Origin: Bacteroidota bacterium | GTDB taxonomy: Bacteria; Bacteroidota; Bacteroidia; NS11-12g; UBA9320 | Assembly (NCBI GenBank): GCA_018700895.1 | Contig: JABIUV010000025.1 | Span: forward strand, 1-56,074 | DNA: 56,074 nt | Direction: 5' to 3' | Shown: positions 17,366 through 28,100 of the stretch, piece after piece | How the letters are laid out: each line of letters begins with the position of its first letter | How positions within the stretch are numbered: the first letter of the stretch is position 1 | The notes under the pieces: generated by a model | Told to the model about the DNA's origin: nothing | The model's database searches: none | The model's input: the letters and a program-made list of their open reading frames with translations, nothing else | Made by a program: the position numbers and the translations under genes

Positions 17366-18247
17366 CTACACCCCGTCTCGTCTATCAGCACCCCACAACA
17401 GTTTGTTACGGATGGTATCCATATATGTTGTGCCTTTTAATTGTAACATTATGAAGTCAAACGTAGCTCTACGCAGCGTCAACCGGGTATTATGCGGCAC
17501 CACAAATGAGCGAGAATCTAGCGTAATAAGCACCGTGTCTGCTCTCGACTGTGTTTCTATTTCGAGCACTTGCGTGTCGGGTATTACAATTGGACGTACC
17601 GTAAGGTTGTGAGCAGCTATGGGTGTGATAACGAATGATTTACTCCCCGGGAAAATGAGGGGCCCTCCACAACTTAGGCTATATCCTGACGAACCTGTTG
17701 GCGTAGAAATAATGAGTCCATCTGCCCAGTAATTATTTAAAAATGAGCCGTTTAGACTTGCTTTTACGGTAATCATAGCGGAAGAGTCCCTCTTCTGAAC
17801 CACAAAATCATTGAGAGCATAAGGAAATTGATTCAGCTCGGGAATGTCAGACTGTATTTCTAATAATGCTCTCTCTTCAATGACGGTTTCACCGTTTTTC
17901 AAAGCTAGGATAGCATCTTCCACACCTTCCATTTTTATATTGGCCAAAAAACCGAGTCGACCGAGGTTGATACCCATAAGGGGTAGGCCACTATCTTTTA
18001 ACAGAGAAAGCGTATCTAATGCAGTACCATCACCTCCTAAACTTATTAGACAAGTAAAATGCTCCGGTGTGAGATCTGTATCAGCACAGTAATTACAAGT
18101 GATGTCATAAGTCTTTTTCAGAAACTCACCATAGCTAGTACTTACCTCATAATCAATGTGATGTATACTAAGAAGTTGCGTAAAATTCTGAAAAAATGAT
18201 TTAAAACCTTTGGTCTCAATATGTCTACCGTACAGGGCTACTCTCAT
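17366..18247 (-). CDS. nadK: NAD kinase
   Basis: NadK phosphorylates NAD to NADP. The diagnostic GGDGT motif is at residues 71-75, followed by PLMGINLGRLGFLA, ALNDFVVQK, DGLIISTPTGSSGYSLSCGGP and PI.AHNLTVRPIV. From the ATG at 18247 (MRVALYGRHI) the protein is 293 residues; the longer ORF start would overlap the upstream gene. Only one base separates it from the stop of the Omp85-like gene, so the two are co-transcribed. Confidence 0.96.
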   Translation of the reverse strand: MRVALYGRHIETKGFKSFFQNFTQLLSIHHIDYEVSTSYGEFLKKTYDITCNYCADTDLTPEHFTCLISLGGDGTALDTLSLLKDSGLPLMGINLGRLGFLANIKMEGVEDAILALKNGETVIEERALLEIQSDIPELNQFPYALNDFVVQKRDSSAMITVKASLNGSFLNNYWADGLIISTPTGSSGYSLSCGGPLIFPGSKSFVITPIAAHNLTVRPIVIPDTQVLEIETQSRADTVLITLDSRSFVVPHNTRLTLRRATFDFIMLQLKGTTYMDTIRNKLLWGADRRDGV

Positions 18248-18248
18248 T

Positions 18249-19637
18249 TTATATGGCTTTTTTGAAGTGTACAAAGAAACCACCTTCTCTCAAACTGTTC
18301 AAACTATATTCTATCCGCAGAATTCGGTCATTGTAAAAAATAGTACTTACACCTAAGCCCATACTAAACAATGCATTGGCATTTAGCTTGTTGCTAGCAT
18401 CACTACTTTCAAAATTGGCAAATCCATTCTCTAAGTACCCTTCTACAAATACATTTAGTGGCAATACTTGATAATTTTCAATAGGAATAAACTTAAGCCC
18501 AATCTCCTTCTCCATTAAGTTATACCTCAAAGCGGCATTGGTTTTCCATCCTACGGTTCCATCTATAACATAGTGTTCGTATCCGCGTACTATTTCGTCG
18601 TAACCTAATATTTTGCGGTTTGCATATGGAGCATTTTTCTGTGTGTTATATTGGCCATATACCGATAGAGCTGAGTACCATTTGTTTGATAATTTATCAA
18701 ATCGTTGTGCTTTGGATGTAATGGAAGCATTGTAGACCGTGCCGCTGTTTTGCCACGCACTTGTTTCTATTTGCACGCTCAGGTATTTACCCTTGGTGGG
18801 AAAATATATGTTGTTTCGCTGGTCGTATCTAAGCTCTGCATTTATACCATAATCTCGTTGAAATCGCTGATTGTTAATAAAATAATCATCTGTAGGTACT
18901 GCCGTGTCCAACTGCCCGTGCTGAAAATTTACACCACAAAAAAACTGAGTGAAAGGATTCAAACGTTTACTCAAAATAACGTGTGCTTTGGTCGTTTGTA
19001 TGGTATTCTTATTACCGTTTTGGAAAAATTGTAGGCTATTATTTCTCGTTTGGTACCAAACTTCGTTTTGAGATGCACGCTCTATCAAGGTATTTATCCC
19101 CCATTGAGTTTTCCGAGAAATGAATGGTATGCGATACTCAAGTCCGAGCTTAGAGTTATAACCGGTTTTCATTTTAGTTTTGAGCGTATGGTTACGCCCA
19201 AACATATTGTAGTTGAATACATATAAACCATAATTCGTTCGTTCGGTGTTAAAGTTTAGATTTCCCCATACATTAAAGTTCCTATCACTAAACTCCACAA
19301 ATGGAATAGGCCAAACATACCACTTCTCGACTACAGCAATAGTTACTACGTAGTTTTTTCCTTCGCTACCTTGCAGTAGCTCGTACGTAATGTTTACTGT
19401 GTTGAATAGATTAAGATTGAGCACTCTATCTTGCGACTTTAGTAACAGTGATGTGATATTTCCATCACCAGTTTCTGGGTAGCTCTCATTTAGGCTTACC
19501 AGCAATTCTCTTTCTATTACAAAACCCTTAGTGCGTTTGTTTCCTGTTATTTTTAGTTCATGTACGGGGTATATCCCCGCAAAAACCAAAGTGGTAACGA
19601 AAAGTAATGTGCTGAATAATAGACTTCTATACGTCAA
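18249..19637 (-). CDS. Omp85/BamA-like surface antigen family protein
   Basis: A signal peptide (LLFSTLLFVTTLVFA) precedes one POTRA-like domain (VHELKITGNKRTKGFVIERELL...LNLFNTVNITYE, about 25-110) and a 16-strand-type barrel. The barrel includes GLEYRIPF, ELRYDQRNNIYFPTKGKYLSVQ and the closing GLGVSTIFYNDRILRIEYSLN. With one POTRA and 462 residues it is shorter than BamA and closer to small Omp85/TamA-like or patatin-free surface antigens. It overlaps the CBS gene upstream by 11 nt. Confidence 0.82.
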   Translation of the reverse strand: MTYRSLLFSTLLFVTTLVFAGIYPVHELKITGNKRTKGFVIERELLVSLNESYPETGDGNITSLLLKSQDRVLNLNLFNTVNITYELLQGSEGKNYVVTIAVVEKWYVWPIPFVEFSDRNFNVWGNLNFNTERTNYGLYVFNYNMFGRNHTLKTKMKTGYNSKLGLEYRIPFISRKTQWGINTLIERASQNEVWYQTRNNSLQFFQNGNKNTIQTTKAHVILSKRLNPFTQFFCGVNFQHGQLDTAVPTDDYFINNQRFQRDYGINAELRYDQRNNIYFPTKGKYLSVQIETSAWQNSGTVYNASITSKAQRFDKLSNKWYSALSVYGQYNTQKNAPYANRKILGYDEIVRGYEHYVIDGTVGWKTNAALRYNLMEKEIGLKFIPIENYQVLPLNVFVEGYLENGFANFESSDASNKLNANALFSMGLGVSTIFYNDRILRIEYSLNSLREGGFFVHFKKAI

Positions 19638-20277
19638 TGTATTTCATAAATGATTGAAACCTACGTTCTACATTTTCCTTATAGTCATCATCACCAAAAG
19701 CTGCAATCACCTCATAACCATAGCGTTGCAGTCCGTTAATAATGCGTTCGGCATTGAGCGTGTTGAGTTTTAGGCTGGCACGTATACGTCCGCTCTCGGC
19801 TACATTGGTTAGCCAAAGTCCGAGTAGTTGTGCACCTTCACCCTCAATAATTCGAGAAATTTCACTGCTGCTGTAATGGTGCGGAGCCATCTCTACGAGT
19901 AGTGTTGATCCACCTTGAGTAATCGTTACGGAATCAGATAAGGCTTGCAAAACACCCGTTTTAGTAAGTACACCTTGCCACTCATACTCATCACCCAATA
20001 CGCAGCATACATTAGCTTTAGATTCCTTTAATACGTGTAATGCATCTATAATATGCGAGTTGCTATGTATGCTCGCATAACCAGCATCTACTAAACTTTC
20101 TATCGTTTCTTCTTGGCTATGAATACATTCATCCAGTTGTACAGTACCATAGAGTTTACCTTCTCGGAGTATGGGCAGCTCAAAACACATATTGTCCATC
20201 AAGATTTCCACACACTGCAGACGGGGTGTGTGCTCATCCATAGGCAATACTGGCAATATGTGGTCTGCTACTATCAT
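19627..20277 (-). CDS. CBS-domain protein
   Basis: Two CBS motifs fill about residues 1-120 (FELPILREGKLYGTVQLDEC and SKANVCCVLGDEYEWQGVLTKTGVLQAL), followed by an ACT-like C-terminal part (SLKLNTLNAERIINGLQRYGYEVIAAFGDDD). A CBS protein next to nadK and an Omp85 gene is a familiar Bacteroidota arrangement; the ligand is probably an adenine nucleotide, by family. The start is uncertain: MIVADHIL at 20277 is chosen, five codons inside the longest ORF (20292). Confidence 0.8.
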   Translation of the reverse strand: MIVADHILPVLPMDEHTPRLQCVEILMDNMCFELPILREGKLYGTVQLDECIHSQEETIESLVDAGYASIHSNSHIIDALHVLKESKANVCCVLGDEYEWQGVLTKTGVLQALSDSVTITQGGSTLLVEMAPHHYSSSEISRIIEGEGAQLLGLWLTNVAESGRIRASLKLNTLNAERIINGLQRYGYEVIAAFGDDDYKENVERRFQSFMKYIDV

Positions 20278-20293
20278 ACTATAGTTATACAAC

Positions 20294-20887
20294 CTAAGTG
20301 TTGTTGTGTTTAGTATCCCGCAAATAAAAGCAAGAAAGCCAATTATTAAGTAATGTAAATCCTTGCTGAGTAAGAATGGCTTCTGGGTGATACTGCACAG
20401 CCCATATAGGCAATGAGCGATGAGCGATAGCCATAGGTTCGTTCGCGTTTGTCTGGGCGGTGATTTCTAGATCCGTTTTTTCAATGCCACTTAGTAGTAG
20501 TGAATGATATCGGCATACGTCAAGCGGCTTATGAGTATGGGCAAACATAGGGTGTCCATCATCATAACGAAGCGTACTTACCTTGCCGTGCATAGGGTAG
20601 TCGGCCTGCTCTAATTTAGCACCAAAGTATTCGCCGAGGGCTTGCATACCGAGACACACACCAAACATGGGTAAGGTGTTGTGATAACGATCTATAACTT
20701 CCATGAGTCGCCCTGCGTCTTTTGGCTCTCCCGGCCCTGGAGATAGAATGATTCCGGTATATTTTTGAGAAATGGAGTTTACCTCTATCTCGTCATTACG
20801 CATCACCTCCACTTTAGCTCCAGATTGGCAGAAATAATCATAAAGATTATAAGTGAATGAGTCATAATTATCGAGTAGTAGAAGCAC
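20294..20887 (-). CDS. Glutamine amidotransferase, anthranilate/aminodeoxychorismate synthase component II
   Basis: A class I glutaminase that supplies ammonia to a chorismate-using partner. LLLLDNYDSFTYNL opens the family; the catalytic Cys is in GVCLGMQA (Cys78 from the chosen start) and the His/Glu pair in VQYHPEA. The start is taken as GTG at 20887, directly before LLLLDN; an ATG at 20953 would add 22 atypical residues and overlap the divergent promoter region. TrpG and PabA cannot be told apart here because no trp or pab genes are adjacent. Confidence 0.88.
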   Translation of the reverse strand: MLLLLDNYDSFTYNLYDYFCQSGAKVEVMRNDEIEVNSISQKYTGIILSPGPGEPKDAGRLMEVIDRYHNTLPMFGVCLGMQALGEYFGAKLEQADYPMHGKVSTLRYDDGHPMFAHTHKPLDVCRYHSLLLSGIEKTDLEITAQTNANEPMAIAHRSLPIWAVQYHPEAILTQQGFTLLNNWLSCFYLRDTKHNNT

Positions 20888-20974
20888 GATGCGAAAATAT
20901 GGGCGAAAAAGGATAATTTGCCCGCTAAATAATAATCGTTGCCTTTTGTCCATAATTTAACTGACCCATCAATT

Positions 20975-22951
20975 ATGAAACTACAACAATTTAACACGTT
21001 TGAGAATACAAAACTCAAGGAGATATACGCCTCTCTCATAAAACCCCGTATGATAGAAGAAAAAATGCTCAAGCTGCTACGCCAGGGACAGGTAAGTAAG
21101 TGGTTTAGTGGCATTGGGCAAGAAGCAATAGCCGTAGGTGCAACACTTGCTCTAGAGCACGATGAATATATAATGCCCCTGCATCGTAATTTGGGAGTAT
21201 TTACTACACGGGGAATTCCCCTGAAAAAGCTACTTCATCAGTGGCAAGGAAATAAGGATGGATTTACCAAAGGAAGAGACCGATCGTTTCATTTTGGCAC
21301 TAGTGACTATCATATTGCAGGTATGATATCACACTTGGGTGCTATGCTCAGTGTGGCCGACGGTGTTGCTTTAGCAAACAAATTAGATGGAAAGCAAAAA
21401 GTTACGTTAGCCTTTAGCGGAGATGGTGGCACAAGCGAGGGTGAGTTTCACGAGGCTATAAATTTGGCCGCAGTATGGGATTTGCCTGTAATATTTTTGG
21501 TAGAAAATAATGGTTATGGCCTAAGCACGCCAAGTAGTGACCAGTTCAGATGCGAGTATATCGCAGACAAGGGCAAGGGTTATGGCATAGATAGTAAAAC
21601 CATAGACGGCAACAATATTTTGGAGGTATATATGGAGGTTTCTGCTATAGCCACTGATCTGCGTTCCAATCCGCGACCATTTTTGTTGGAGTGTAAAACA
21701 TTCAGAATGAGAGGTCACGAAGAGGCCAGCGGCACAAAATATGTGCCGCAAGAACTAATGGACACGTGGGCAAAAAAAGATCCCATCCAAAATTATGAGA
21801 CCTTCCTAATAAAGGATAAGATTATTACCGAAAACGAGATAGAAACGATAAAGCAGGAAATTACGAATGAAATAAATGAGGCGGTTGAAATATTAAAACA
21901 TCCAGAAACTACCAGCGTAAATACTGCTACTGAACTAGCAGATGTATATAAACCATATACACCTTATGCTATAGAAAAACAAGGTCCAACAGCCGAAACA
22001 CGCTTTATAGATGCCATACATGATGGACTAAAAACGGCTATGCGTAAGTATGACAACCTTGTACTAATGGGTCAAGATATAGGAGATTATGGGGGAGTAT
22101 TTAAAATTACAGATGGTTTTGTAAAGGAGTTTGGTCACGACCGGGTCCGCAATACGCCCATAAGTGAGGCTGCACCGCTTGGAGCCGCTTTGGGGTTATC
22201 TATAGGAGGTAAAAAAGCAATGGTTGAAATGCAATTTGCCGATTTTGTAAGTTGTGGGTTTAATCAGATAGCCAATAACTTAGCCAAGACGTATTATCGT
22301 TGGGGCCAGAATAGTGATGTCGTAGTGCGTATGCCTACAGGCGGGGGTACTGCGGCTGGGCCATTTCATAGTCAGAGTAACGAAGCGTGGTTTTTTCATA
22401 TTCCTGGGTTAAAGATTGTTTACCCCAGCACTCCATCCGATGCCAAGGGACTACTACTGGCTTCATTCGAAGATCCCAATCCGGTGTTGTTTTTTGAGCA
22501 CAAAGGACTTTATCGGAGCCTTAGAGAGGAAGTGCATACAGCTGAGTATACCATACCTATTGGTAAAGCAAGATGGGTACAAAAAGGAGAAGAAATAACG
22601 TTTATCACTTACGGTTTGGGTGTACAATGGTGTGATGAGGTGGTCCAAGAACTAGGTTTGGATGCCACGATACTCGACTTACGCACACTGATGCCGTGGG
22701 ACAAAGAGTCGGTACGTGATGCCGTGGCTCGGTCTGGCAAGGTGATAATTGTACATGAAGACACACTTACAGGTGGTATAGGTGGTGAAATAGCTGCTTG
22801 GGTAGCAGAGCATTGCTTCACCAGTTTGGATGCTCCAGTAATGCGTATTGGCAGTTTGGACACGCCAATTCCTTTTAATGCGGATTTGGAAGCTAACTTT
22901 ATGGGTAAGAGTAGACTCAAAAGCAAAGTAGAGAAGTTAATAGCTTGGTAG
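20975..22951 (+). CDS. Fused E1 alpha/beta subunit of a 2-oxoacid dehydrogenase
   Basis: A 658-residue thiamine-diphosphate enzyme that decarboxylates a 2-oxoacid (branched-chain type by similarity) and acylates an E2. The alpha half spans about 1-320, with the TPP/Mg motif GDGGTSEGEFHEAINLAAVWDLPVIFLVENN (in part) and GHEEASG. The beta half spans about 340-658, with GQDIGDYGGVFK, TPISEAA, MVEMQFADF and HEDTLTGGIGGEI. A single-chain alpha-beta fusion is usual in Bacteroidota. ATG at 20975 (MKLQQFNTF) is chosen over an upstream TTG. A single-lipoyl E2 is encoded at 5087. Confidence 0.92.
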   Translation: MKLQQFNTFENTKLKEIYASLIKPRMIEEKMLKLLRQGQVSKWFSGIGQEAIAVGATLALEHDEYIMPLHRNLGVFTTRGIPLKKLLHQWQGNKDGFTKGRDRSFHFGTSDYHIAGMISHLGAMLSVADGVALANKLDGKQKVTLAFSGDGGTSEGEFHEAINLAAVWDLPVIFLVENNGYGLSTPSSDQFRCEYIADKGKGYGIDSKTIDGNNILEVYMEVSAIATDLRSNPRPFLLECKTFRMRGHEEASGTKYVPQELMDTWAKKDPIQNYETFLIKDKIITENEIETIKQEITNEINEAVEILKHPETTSVNTATELADVYKPYTPYAIEKQGPTAETRFIDAIHDGLKTAMRKYDNLVLMGQDIGDYGGVFKITDGFVKEFGHDRVRNTPISEAAPLGAALGLSIGGKKAMVEMQFADFVSCGFNQIANNLAKTYYRWGQNSDVVVRMPTGGGTAAGPFHSQSNEAWFFHIPGLKIVYPSTPSDAKGLLLASFEDPNPVLFFEHKGLYRSLREEVHTAEYTIPIGKARWVQKGEEITFITYGLGVQWCDEVVQELGLDATILDLRTLMPWDKESVRDAVARSGKVIIVHEDTLTGGIGGEIAAWVAEHCFTSLDAPVMRIGSLDTPIPFNADLEANFMGKSRLKSKVEKLIAW

Positions 22952-23005
22952 AAAGTAGTCTATCTTTATTTAATCCAAATAAAAACACATCTTTGTCGCC
23001 TGCAA

Positions 23006-23248
23006 ATGAAGCTGTCCGAATTGCACATAGGCCACATAGCGAGAATCGTATCTTTAGATGATTCGCCGTACAAAGAAAAGCTGCAAGAAATGGGATGTAT
23101 CCCAGGAGTATTGGTGAAACCTATTCTCAAAGCTCCGTTTGGAGACCCCATAGCTTTTGAGCTGGAAGAGTACACACTTAGTATGCGAAAAAACGAGGCT
23201 GACAGTGTACTAGTGAAACCTCTGGACCCTCTCTTTTATACCCACTAA
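23006..23248 (+). CDS. feoA: FeoA ferrous iron transport accessory protein
   Basis: An 80-residue SH3-like protein (MKLSELHIGHIARIVSLDD, LQEMGCIPGVLVKPILKAPFGDPIAFEL) matching FeoA, which supports FeoB. Its stop codon is immediately followed by the feoB ATG with no gap, so the two are translationally coupled. Confidence 0.93.
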   Translation: MKLSELHIGHIARIVSLDDSPYKEKLQEMGCIPGVLVKPILKAPFGDPIAFELEEYTLSMRKNEADSVLVKPLDPLFYTH

Positions 23249-25102
23249 ATGAGCCAGAGACTTAAAATAGTACTCGCTGGAAACCCCAATTGTGGTAAGT
23301 CCTCTGTATTCAATAAGCTTACAGGTCTGAAACAAAAAATAACCAACGTTCCTGGTACTACGATAGAAAATAAAGTAGGTAAATTTACGGTAGGTGATAC
23401 CGAAATTGACTTAATAGATACACCAGGTACATATTCCTTTAATCCTAAAAGTTTGGATGAAAAGGAAGCCATAAAAGTCTTTTTTGAAGATCCTGCTCCT
23501 GACACCATTTTGTACGTAGCAGATGCGGCTAATCTAAAGCGTAATTTTTTCTATTTTAGCCAGTTGGCTCAGCACAACACACCTATGGTGCTAGTGCTCA
23601 ATATGTTGGATATTGCTAATTTCAAGGGTTTTGAGATTGATATAGACCGCCTTGAAAAGGAATTAGGCATTCGCGTTTTCAAAATAAACGCACGACTCGG
23701 TGATGGCGTAAAAGAGCTGAAAAAAGCATTGGCGGAACAACAGTTTGTGCCACATTACACTTTTGGTTCAGAAAATGATCACACCCACGAAAGTCATTAT
23801 GACTCTATATCAAAGCTGCTTAATAAAACGACAACGCTCAAGTCTAAACGCGAGCTTATAAGCAATAAGATAGATACTTGGGCTACGCACCCTATATTGG
23901 GTTACCTCCTGTTTTTGGTTGTGCTGCTAGTTATTTTTCAAAGTGTATTTACCCTAGCTTCCTATCCTATGGATTGGATAGAGTTAGGATTTGGAGAATT
24001 GAGCGAGTACCTCAGTAAAACTTTGCCTGACGGATGGCTCAAAAAACTTATAATCAACGGATTAATAGCTGGAATTGCGGGAGTAGTCGTATTTGTCCCT
24101 CAGATTGCAATTCTGTTCTTCTTTATGGGGTTATTAGAGGATACGGGCTACATGGCTCGCGTAAGTTTCATAATGGATAAGATGCTCAGAGGACTAGGTC
24201 TAAGTGGCAAATCGGTAGTACCACTCCTTAGTGGAGCGGCATGTGCTATACCGGCCATAATGAGCACGCGTAATATCGAAAACTGGAAAGATAGATTGAT
24301 TACCATAATGGTAACGCCACTCATGAGTTGCTCTGCGAGACTACCCGTATACACGCTACTCATTAGTATGGCTATCCCGAGCGATCAGTATTACGGTTTT
24401 GTGAGCTTGCAGGCCCTAGTGATGCTGGCTATGTACGTATTGGGTACGGTAGCAGCACTAGTTGCCGCAGTGGTTTTCAAATGGATTATTCGTCACGATA
24501 TACCATCCTATTTCATTATGGAATTGCCTATTTATCACGTTCCGCGTTGGAGAAATATATGGCTCAATATGTGGCAAAAGTCACTCAGCTTTGTGAAAGA
24601 GGCGGGCAAAGTGATATTGATAGTATCTGTGGTCCTTTGGTTTTTAGCGAGTTATGGGCCTAGAGCCGACAAAACCTTTAGCATACAAGAATCTGCTACC
24701 TTGGAACAAAGCTATGCAGGCTATTTTGGTAAAGGCATAGAACCTGCTATAGAACCTATTGGGTTCAATTGGAAAATAGGCATCTCACTCATTACCTCCT
24801 TTGCAGCGAGAGAGGTATTCGTAGGCACGATGAGTACGATTTATAGTGTGGGAGATGAAGAAAACTTTGAGCAATTACGAGCCAAGATGAATAAAGACAA
24901 ATTACCAAATGGCGAGCCAGTTTACACGCTGGCCGTAGTTTTGTCACTTATGGTTTTTTATGCATTTGCAATGCAGTGTATGAGTACACTGGCAGTGGTG
25001 TATAAGGAGACCAAATCTTGGAAATGGCCAGCTATTCAGTTTGTGTATATGACTGCTCTTGCCTACCTAGGTAGTTGGCTGGTTTTCAATCTGTTTCATT
25101 AA
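23249..25102 (+). CDS. feoB: FeoB ferrous iron transporter
   Basis: The inner-membrane Fe(II) transporter. The cytoplasmic GTPase domain (about 1-165) shows G1 GNPNCGKSS, G3 DTPGTYSF and G4 NMLD. The membrane domain (about 215-617) carries the paired gates with characteristic LSGAACAIPAIMSTR, MTPLMSCSARLPVY-like (VTPLMSCSARLPVYTLL) and SFAAREVFVGTMSTIYSVG. At 617 residues it is on the short side of the family, with a compact helical linker. The 3' end overlaps the convergent kinase gene by 17 nt. Confidence 0.96.
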   Translation: MSQRLKIVLAGNPNCGKSSVFNKLTGLKQKITNVPGTTIENKVGKFTVGDTEIDLIDTPGTYSFNPKSLDEKEAIKVFFEDPAPDTILYVADAANLKRNFFYFSQLAQHNTPMVLVLNMLDIANFKGFEIDIDRLEKELGIRVFKINARLGDGVKELKKALAEQQFVPHYTFGSENDHTHESHYDSISKLLNKTTTLKSKRELISNKIDTWATHPILGYLLFLVVLLVIFQSVFTLASYPMDWIELGFGELSEYLSKTLPDGWLKKLIINGLIAGIAGVVVFVPQIAILFFFMGLLEDTGYMARVSFIMDKMLRGLGLSGKSVVPLLSGAACAIPAIMSTRNIENWKDRLITIMVTPLMSCSARLPVYTLLISMAIPSDQYYGFVSLQALVMLAMYVLGTVAALVAAVVFKWIIRHDIPSYFIMELPIYHVPRWRNIWLNMWQKSLSFVKEAGKVILIVSVVLWFLASYGPRADKTFSIQESATLEQSYAGYFGKGIEPAIEPIGFNWKIGISLITSFAAREVFVGTMSTIYSVGDEENFEQLRAKMNKDKLPNGEPVYTLAVVLSLMVFYAFAMQCMSTLAVVYKETKSWKWPAIQFVYMTALAYLGSWLVFNLFH

Positions 25103-28100
25103 TAATCGGTACCACAAGCTTTACCTCTGTTCCGGTGCTTCCATCCTCATTGGTGATGTCTTTTATTTTTACATCAAAGTTGCCTTTACCTTCGCTGAGT
25201 ATCTTTAATCGTTTTTGAGTGAGATTCATACCAGCAGACGTATGCTTGCTGCTTCGTTTGGAATTCATGATGCGTGCAGCTTCTCTCCCTATACCGTTAT
25301 CGGTAATAGTGCACAGTAGGTGGTTATTCTCCTGAGCAATGGTCACGTCCAGCTTACGATTATTCTCCTTAGGCAGCAGACCATGTATAATGCTATTTTC
25401 TACAAAGGGCTGTATGAGCATTGTTGGCATATTGGTCTTTTCTAGGTCTGCAATGTTGCGAGTTTTGATGGTGTAATCTAAGTTGTTATCCATCCGCATT
25501 TTTTCCATCTCTAGGTATAGGTCTAGTCCCTCTATCTCGTCTTTTACAGTTAAGTATTTGAGTCTACTATTTTGTAATATCTTTCGCATCAGACTAGCAA
25601 ACTTGCTGAGGTAGGTATATGCTTCTCGTGGTTCTTTTTTCAGAATAAAATACTGAATGCTATTGAGCGAATTGAAAATAAAATGCGGATTCATTTGGCT
25701 TCGTAGTGCTGCCAGTTCGGAGTCTACCAGTTGTAATTTATACGCTCGTTCAATCTCACGGGTACGATACCTGAACAATGCGTACACCAAACCGATGATA
25801 AGCAAGGTGGCGAGCACCACAAACCACCATTGTTGCCAGATTGGTGGTTTCACTCGGATATATAACTTTTCGGAAGTAGCAGACCAATTGCCAAACTCGT
25901 CTTTGGCCTCTGCTTGAAATACATAGCTGCCAGGTGCCAATCGTGGGTAAACTGCTGTATTACTACTACTAGCGGGCACCCAATCTCCATCAAGTCCACT
26001 TAGCTTATAGCGATAAGAAACACCGTCAGGATTTACGTAGTACAACGACATAAAGTCAATCTCGAGGCGACTACGCAAGAAACTCATTACTAGCTTATTA
26101 CCATCTTTCTCTTCAAAAGAACCCCGTATATCGGTATACAAAATGGGTTTTGATGTGGTGTCGAAATGAATGGTCGTAGGATTAAAGTAATTCAAACCAT
26201 TTACCCCACCGAAGTAAAATGTGCCATCAGTACTCTTTAAAAAAGCACCTTCATTATACTCCGTGCTTTGGAGATAATGTACTGGTTTAAAATTGGTAAA
26301 TGTTTTTTTGTACAAATTGTACTTCACGATGCCATCGTTGGTAGACAGCCATGCGTTTCCATCGCCTTCATACAGTATCCCGTATACTATGTTATTTACG
26401 AGTCCATCTTCCTCTGTAATACTGGTAAATTTCTTATTGCTCAAGTCGTAAATATTGAAACCTCCGCCATAGGTACCTATGAGCAGGGTGTCGTCATTTA
26501 CCCACTCCATACACATAAGATTGTTGTTACTGATGGAAGTGGAGTCTTTGTTGTCGTGTTTTAATACTTCAAAAGTTTCAGTCTCGGTACTAAAAAACTG
26601 CAGACCGCCTCTGAAACTTGCGATGATGAGTTTTTCCTCTGTCGGATGTTGCTCTATCTGATATATGGAGTTGTTTTTGTGTTGAGCATCTGCCTTGTAG
26701 TGTGTAAAGTTATAGGAATTAGAGTCTTTGAGTGACAGTCCAAAATAGTGGCCAACCCAAAGTCTACCGTTTTTATCCTCAAAAATGGAACGAATGGTAT
26801 TATTAGGCAGATTACCTTGTTGGTTGCTAGCTACTCGCTTGTTTTTACCCGTTTTGGGGTCAAAGGTAAATAGACCCTCCAGGCTAGTTCCTACCCAGTA
26901 TTTCCCTTTGCTATCCTGTAATATACTTCTTACTGATTTAGATTCAGAGTCTCCTTCACCGAGTTTTGGGAATATCTTTTCTATTTGGTTATTGTTATCC
27001 AGCTTTATAAGTCCCGATGCGAGTGTACCTAGCCAAATGTCGGATGCATTATCCTCGTACGTAAAGTATACGTTGTTTCCGTAAGTTTTGCCATCATAGT
27101 CAAAGTATTGTAGTAGCTCAAATTTATTGAGTTGCGGAGCATACTTGCTCACTCCTTCTATAGTGCCTACCCAGAGTATGTGGTCCTTGTCTCGGTACAA
27201 GTGTGTTACTCTATCATTTACAAGTGAGTAAGGCTTCAACTGATTAGAACGGTAAAGTCTTACGGTTCTATCTTTTTCTAAGGCCATAAGCCCTCCGTTA
27301 GAAGCTATCCAAGCGGCACTATCTACACTTATGAGATCATTTATCTGCTTTACATATCGCTTTTTGGGAGGGAGTTGTATTTCTTCCAATTTGCCACTTT
27401 TCTCCGCGTAATAGAACAATCCTCTATTCGTGCCAAGTAGTATACCTTCTTGAAACACACATAGGGTGTTGAACGAAGTGTTTGACTCGGCTCCTAGCAC
27501 CTGAGATATGCCATTGAGGTTAGTAGAATAGAGTGCGTTTGAAGTGAGAAGATAAAGCATCTCATTGTATACCATCATTTCCTCTACTTCGGCATTTCCT
27601 AGTTTAGCTATTTGCAACTTTCTGAGTAAGCGTTCTGTATAAAAATACTCCCACAATCCTGCTCCATCAGTGTCTATGACGATGCGGTCTTTGTATAGAA
27701 TAATTTGTTCTATCGCATTGTCGTAAGTGGTATCGAGCTGGCTTATATAAACGTGCGATATTTCATACGTTTCGGTATTTAGTATATCTATAGTACCCAG
27801 ATGTGTCCCAATGAACATTAAGTTATTCTGAGTCGCTAAAGAAGTTATGTAGCTGTCAGATAGCGAGTTTGGCACTCCTTCTTTGTGTTTAAAAATTTTG
27901 AAGTGCTTACCGTCGTACCTATGCAAACCTTCGGCGGTCGCCATCCACATGTACCCTTGCTTATCTTGGGCAAAGGCGGTAATCGTCCCCATAGAGAGGC
28001 CTTCGTTTACCGTAAAATTTTGAAAACGAATGGACGTATTAAGGCTGCTTTGGCCAAATACTGCTTGGCACAAACAACTAAGAAGGAATAGATATAGATA

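Noticed and set aside
22416-22648. Short overlapping ORFs on both strands in the E1 gene
   Set aside because: They are out-of-frame shadows of the conserved beta-subunit half with no start signals of their own.
25086-25102. FeoB and sensor kinase as a regulated unit because their genes overlap
   Set aside because: The genes are convergent and overlap only at their 3' ends by 17 nt, which is not evidence of shared regulation.
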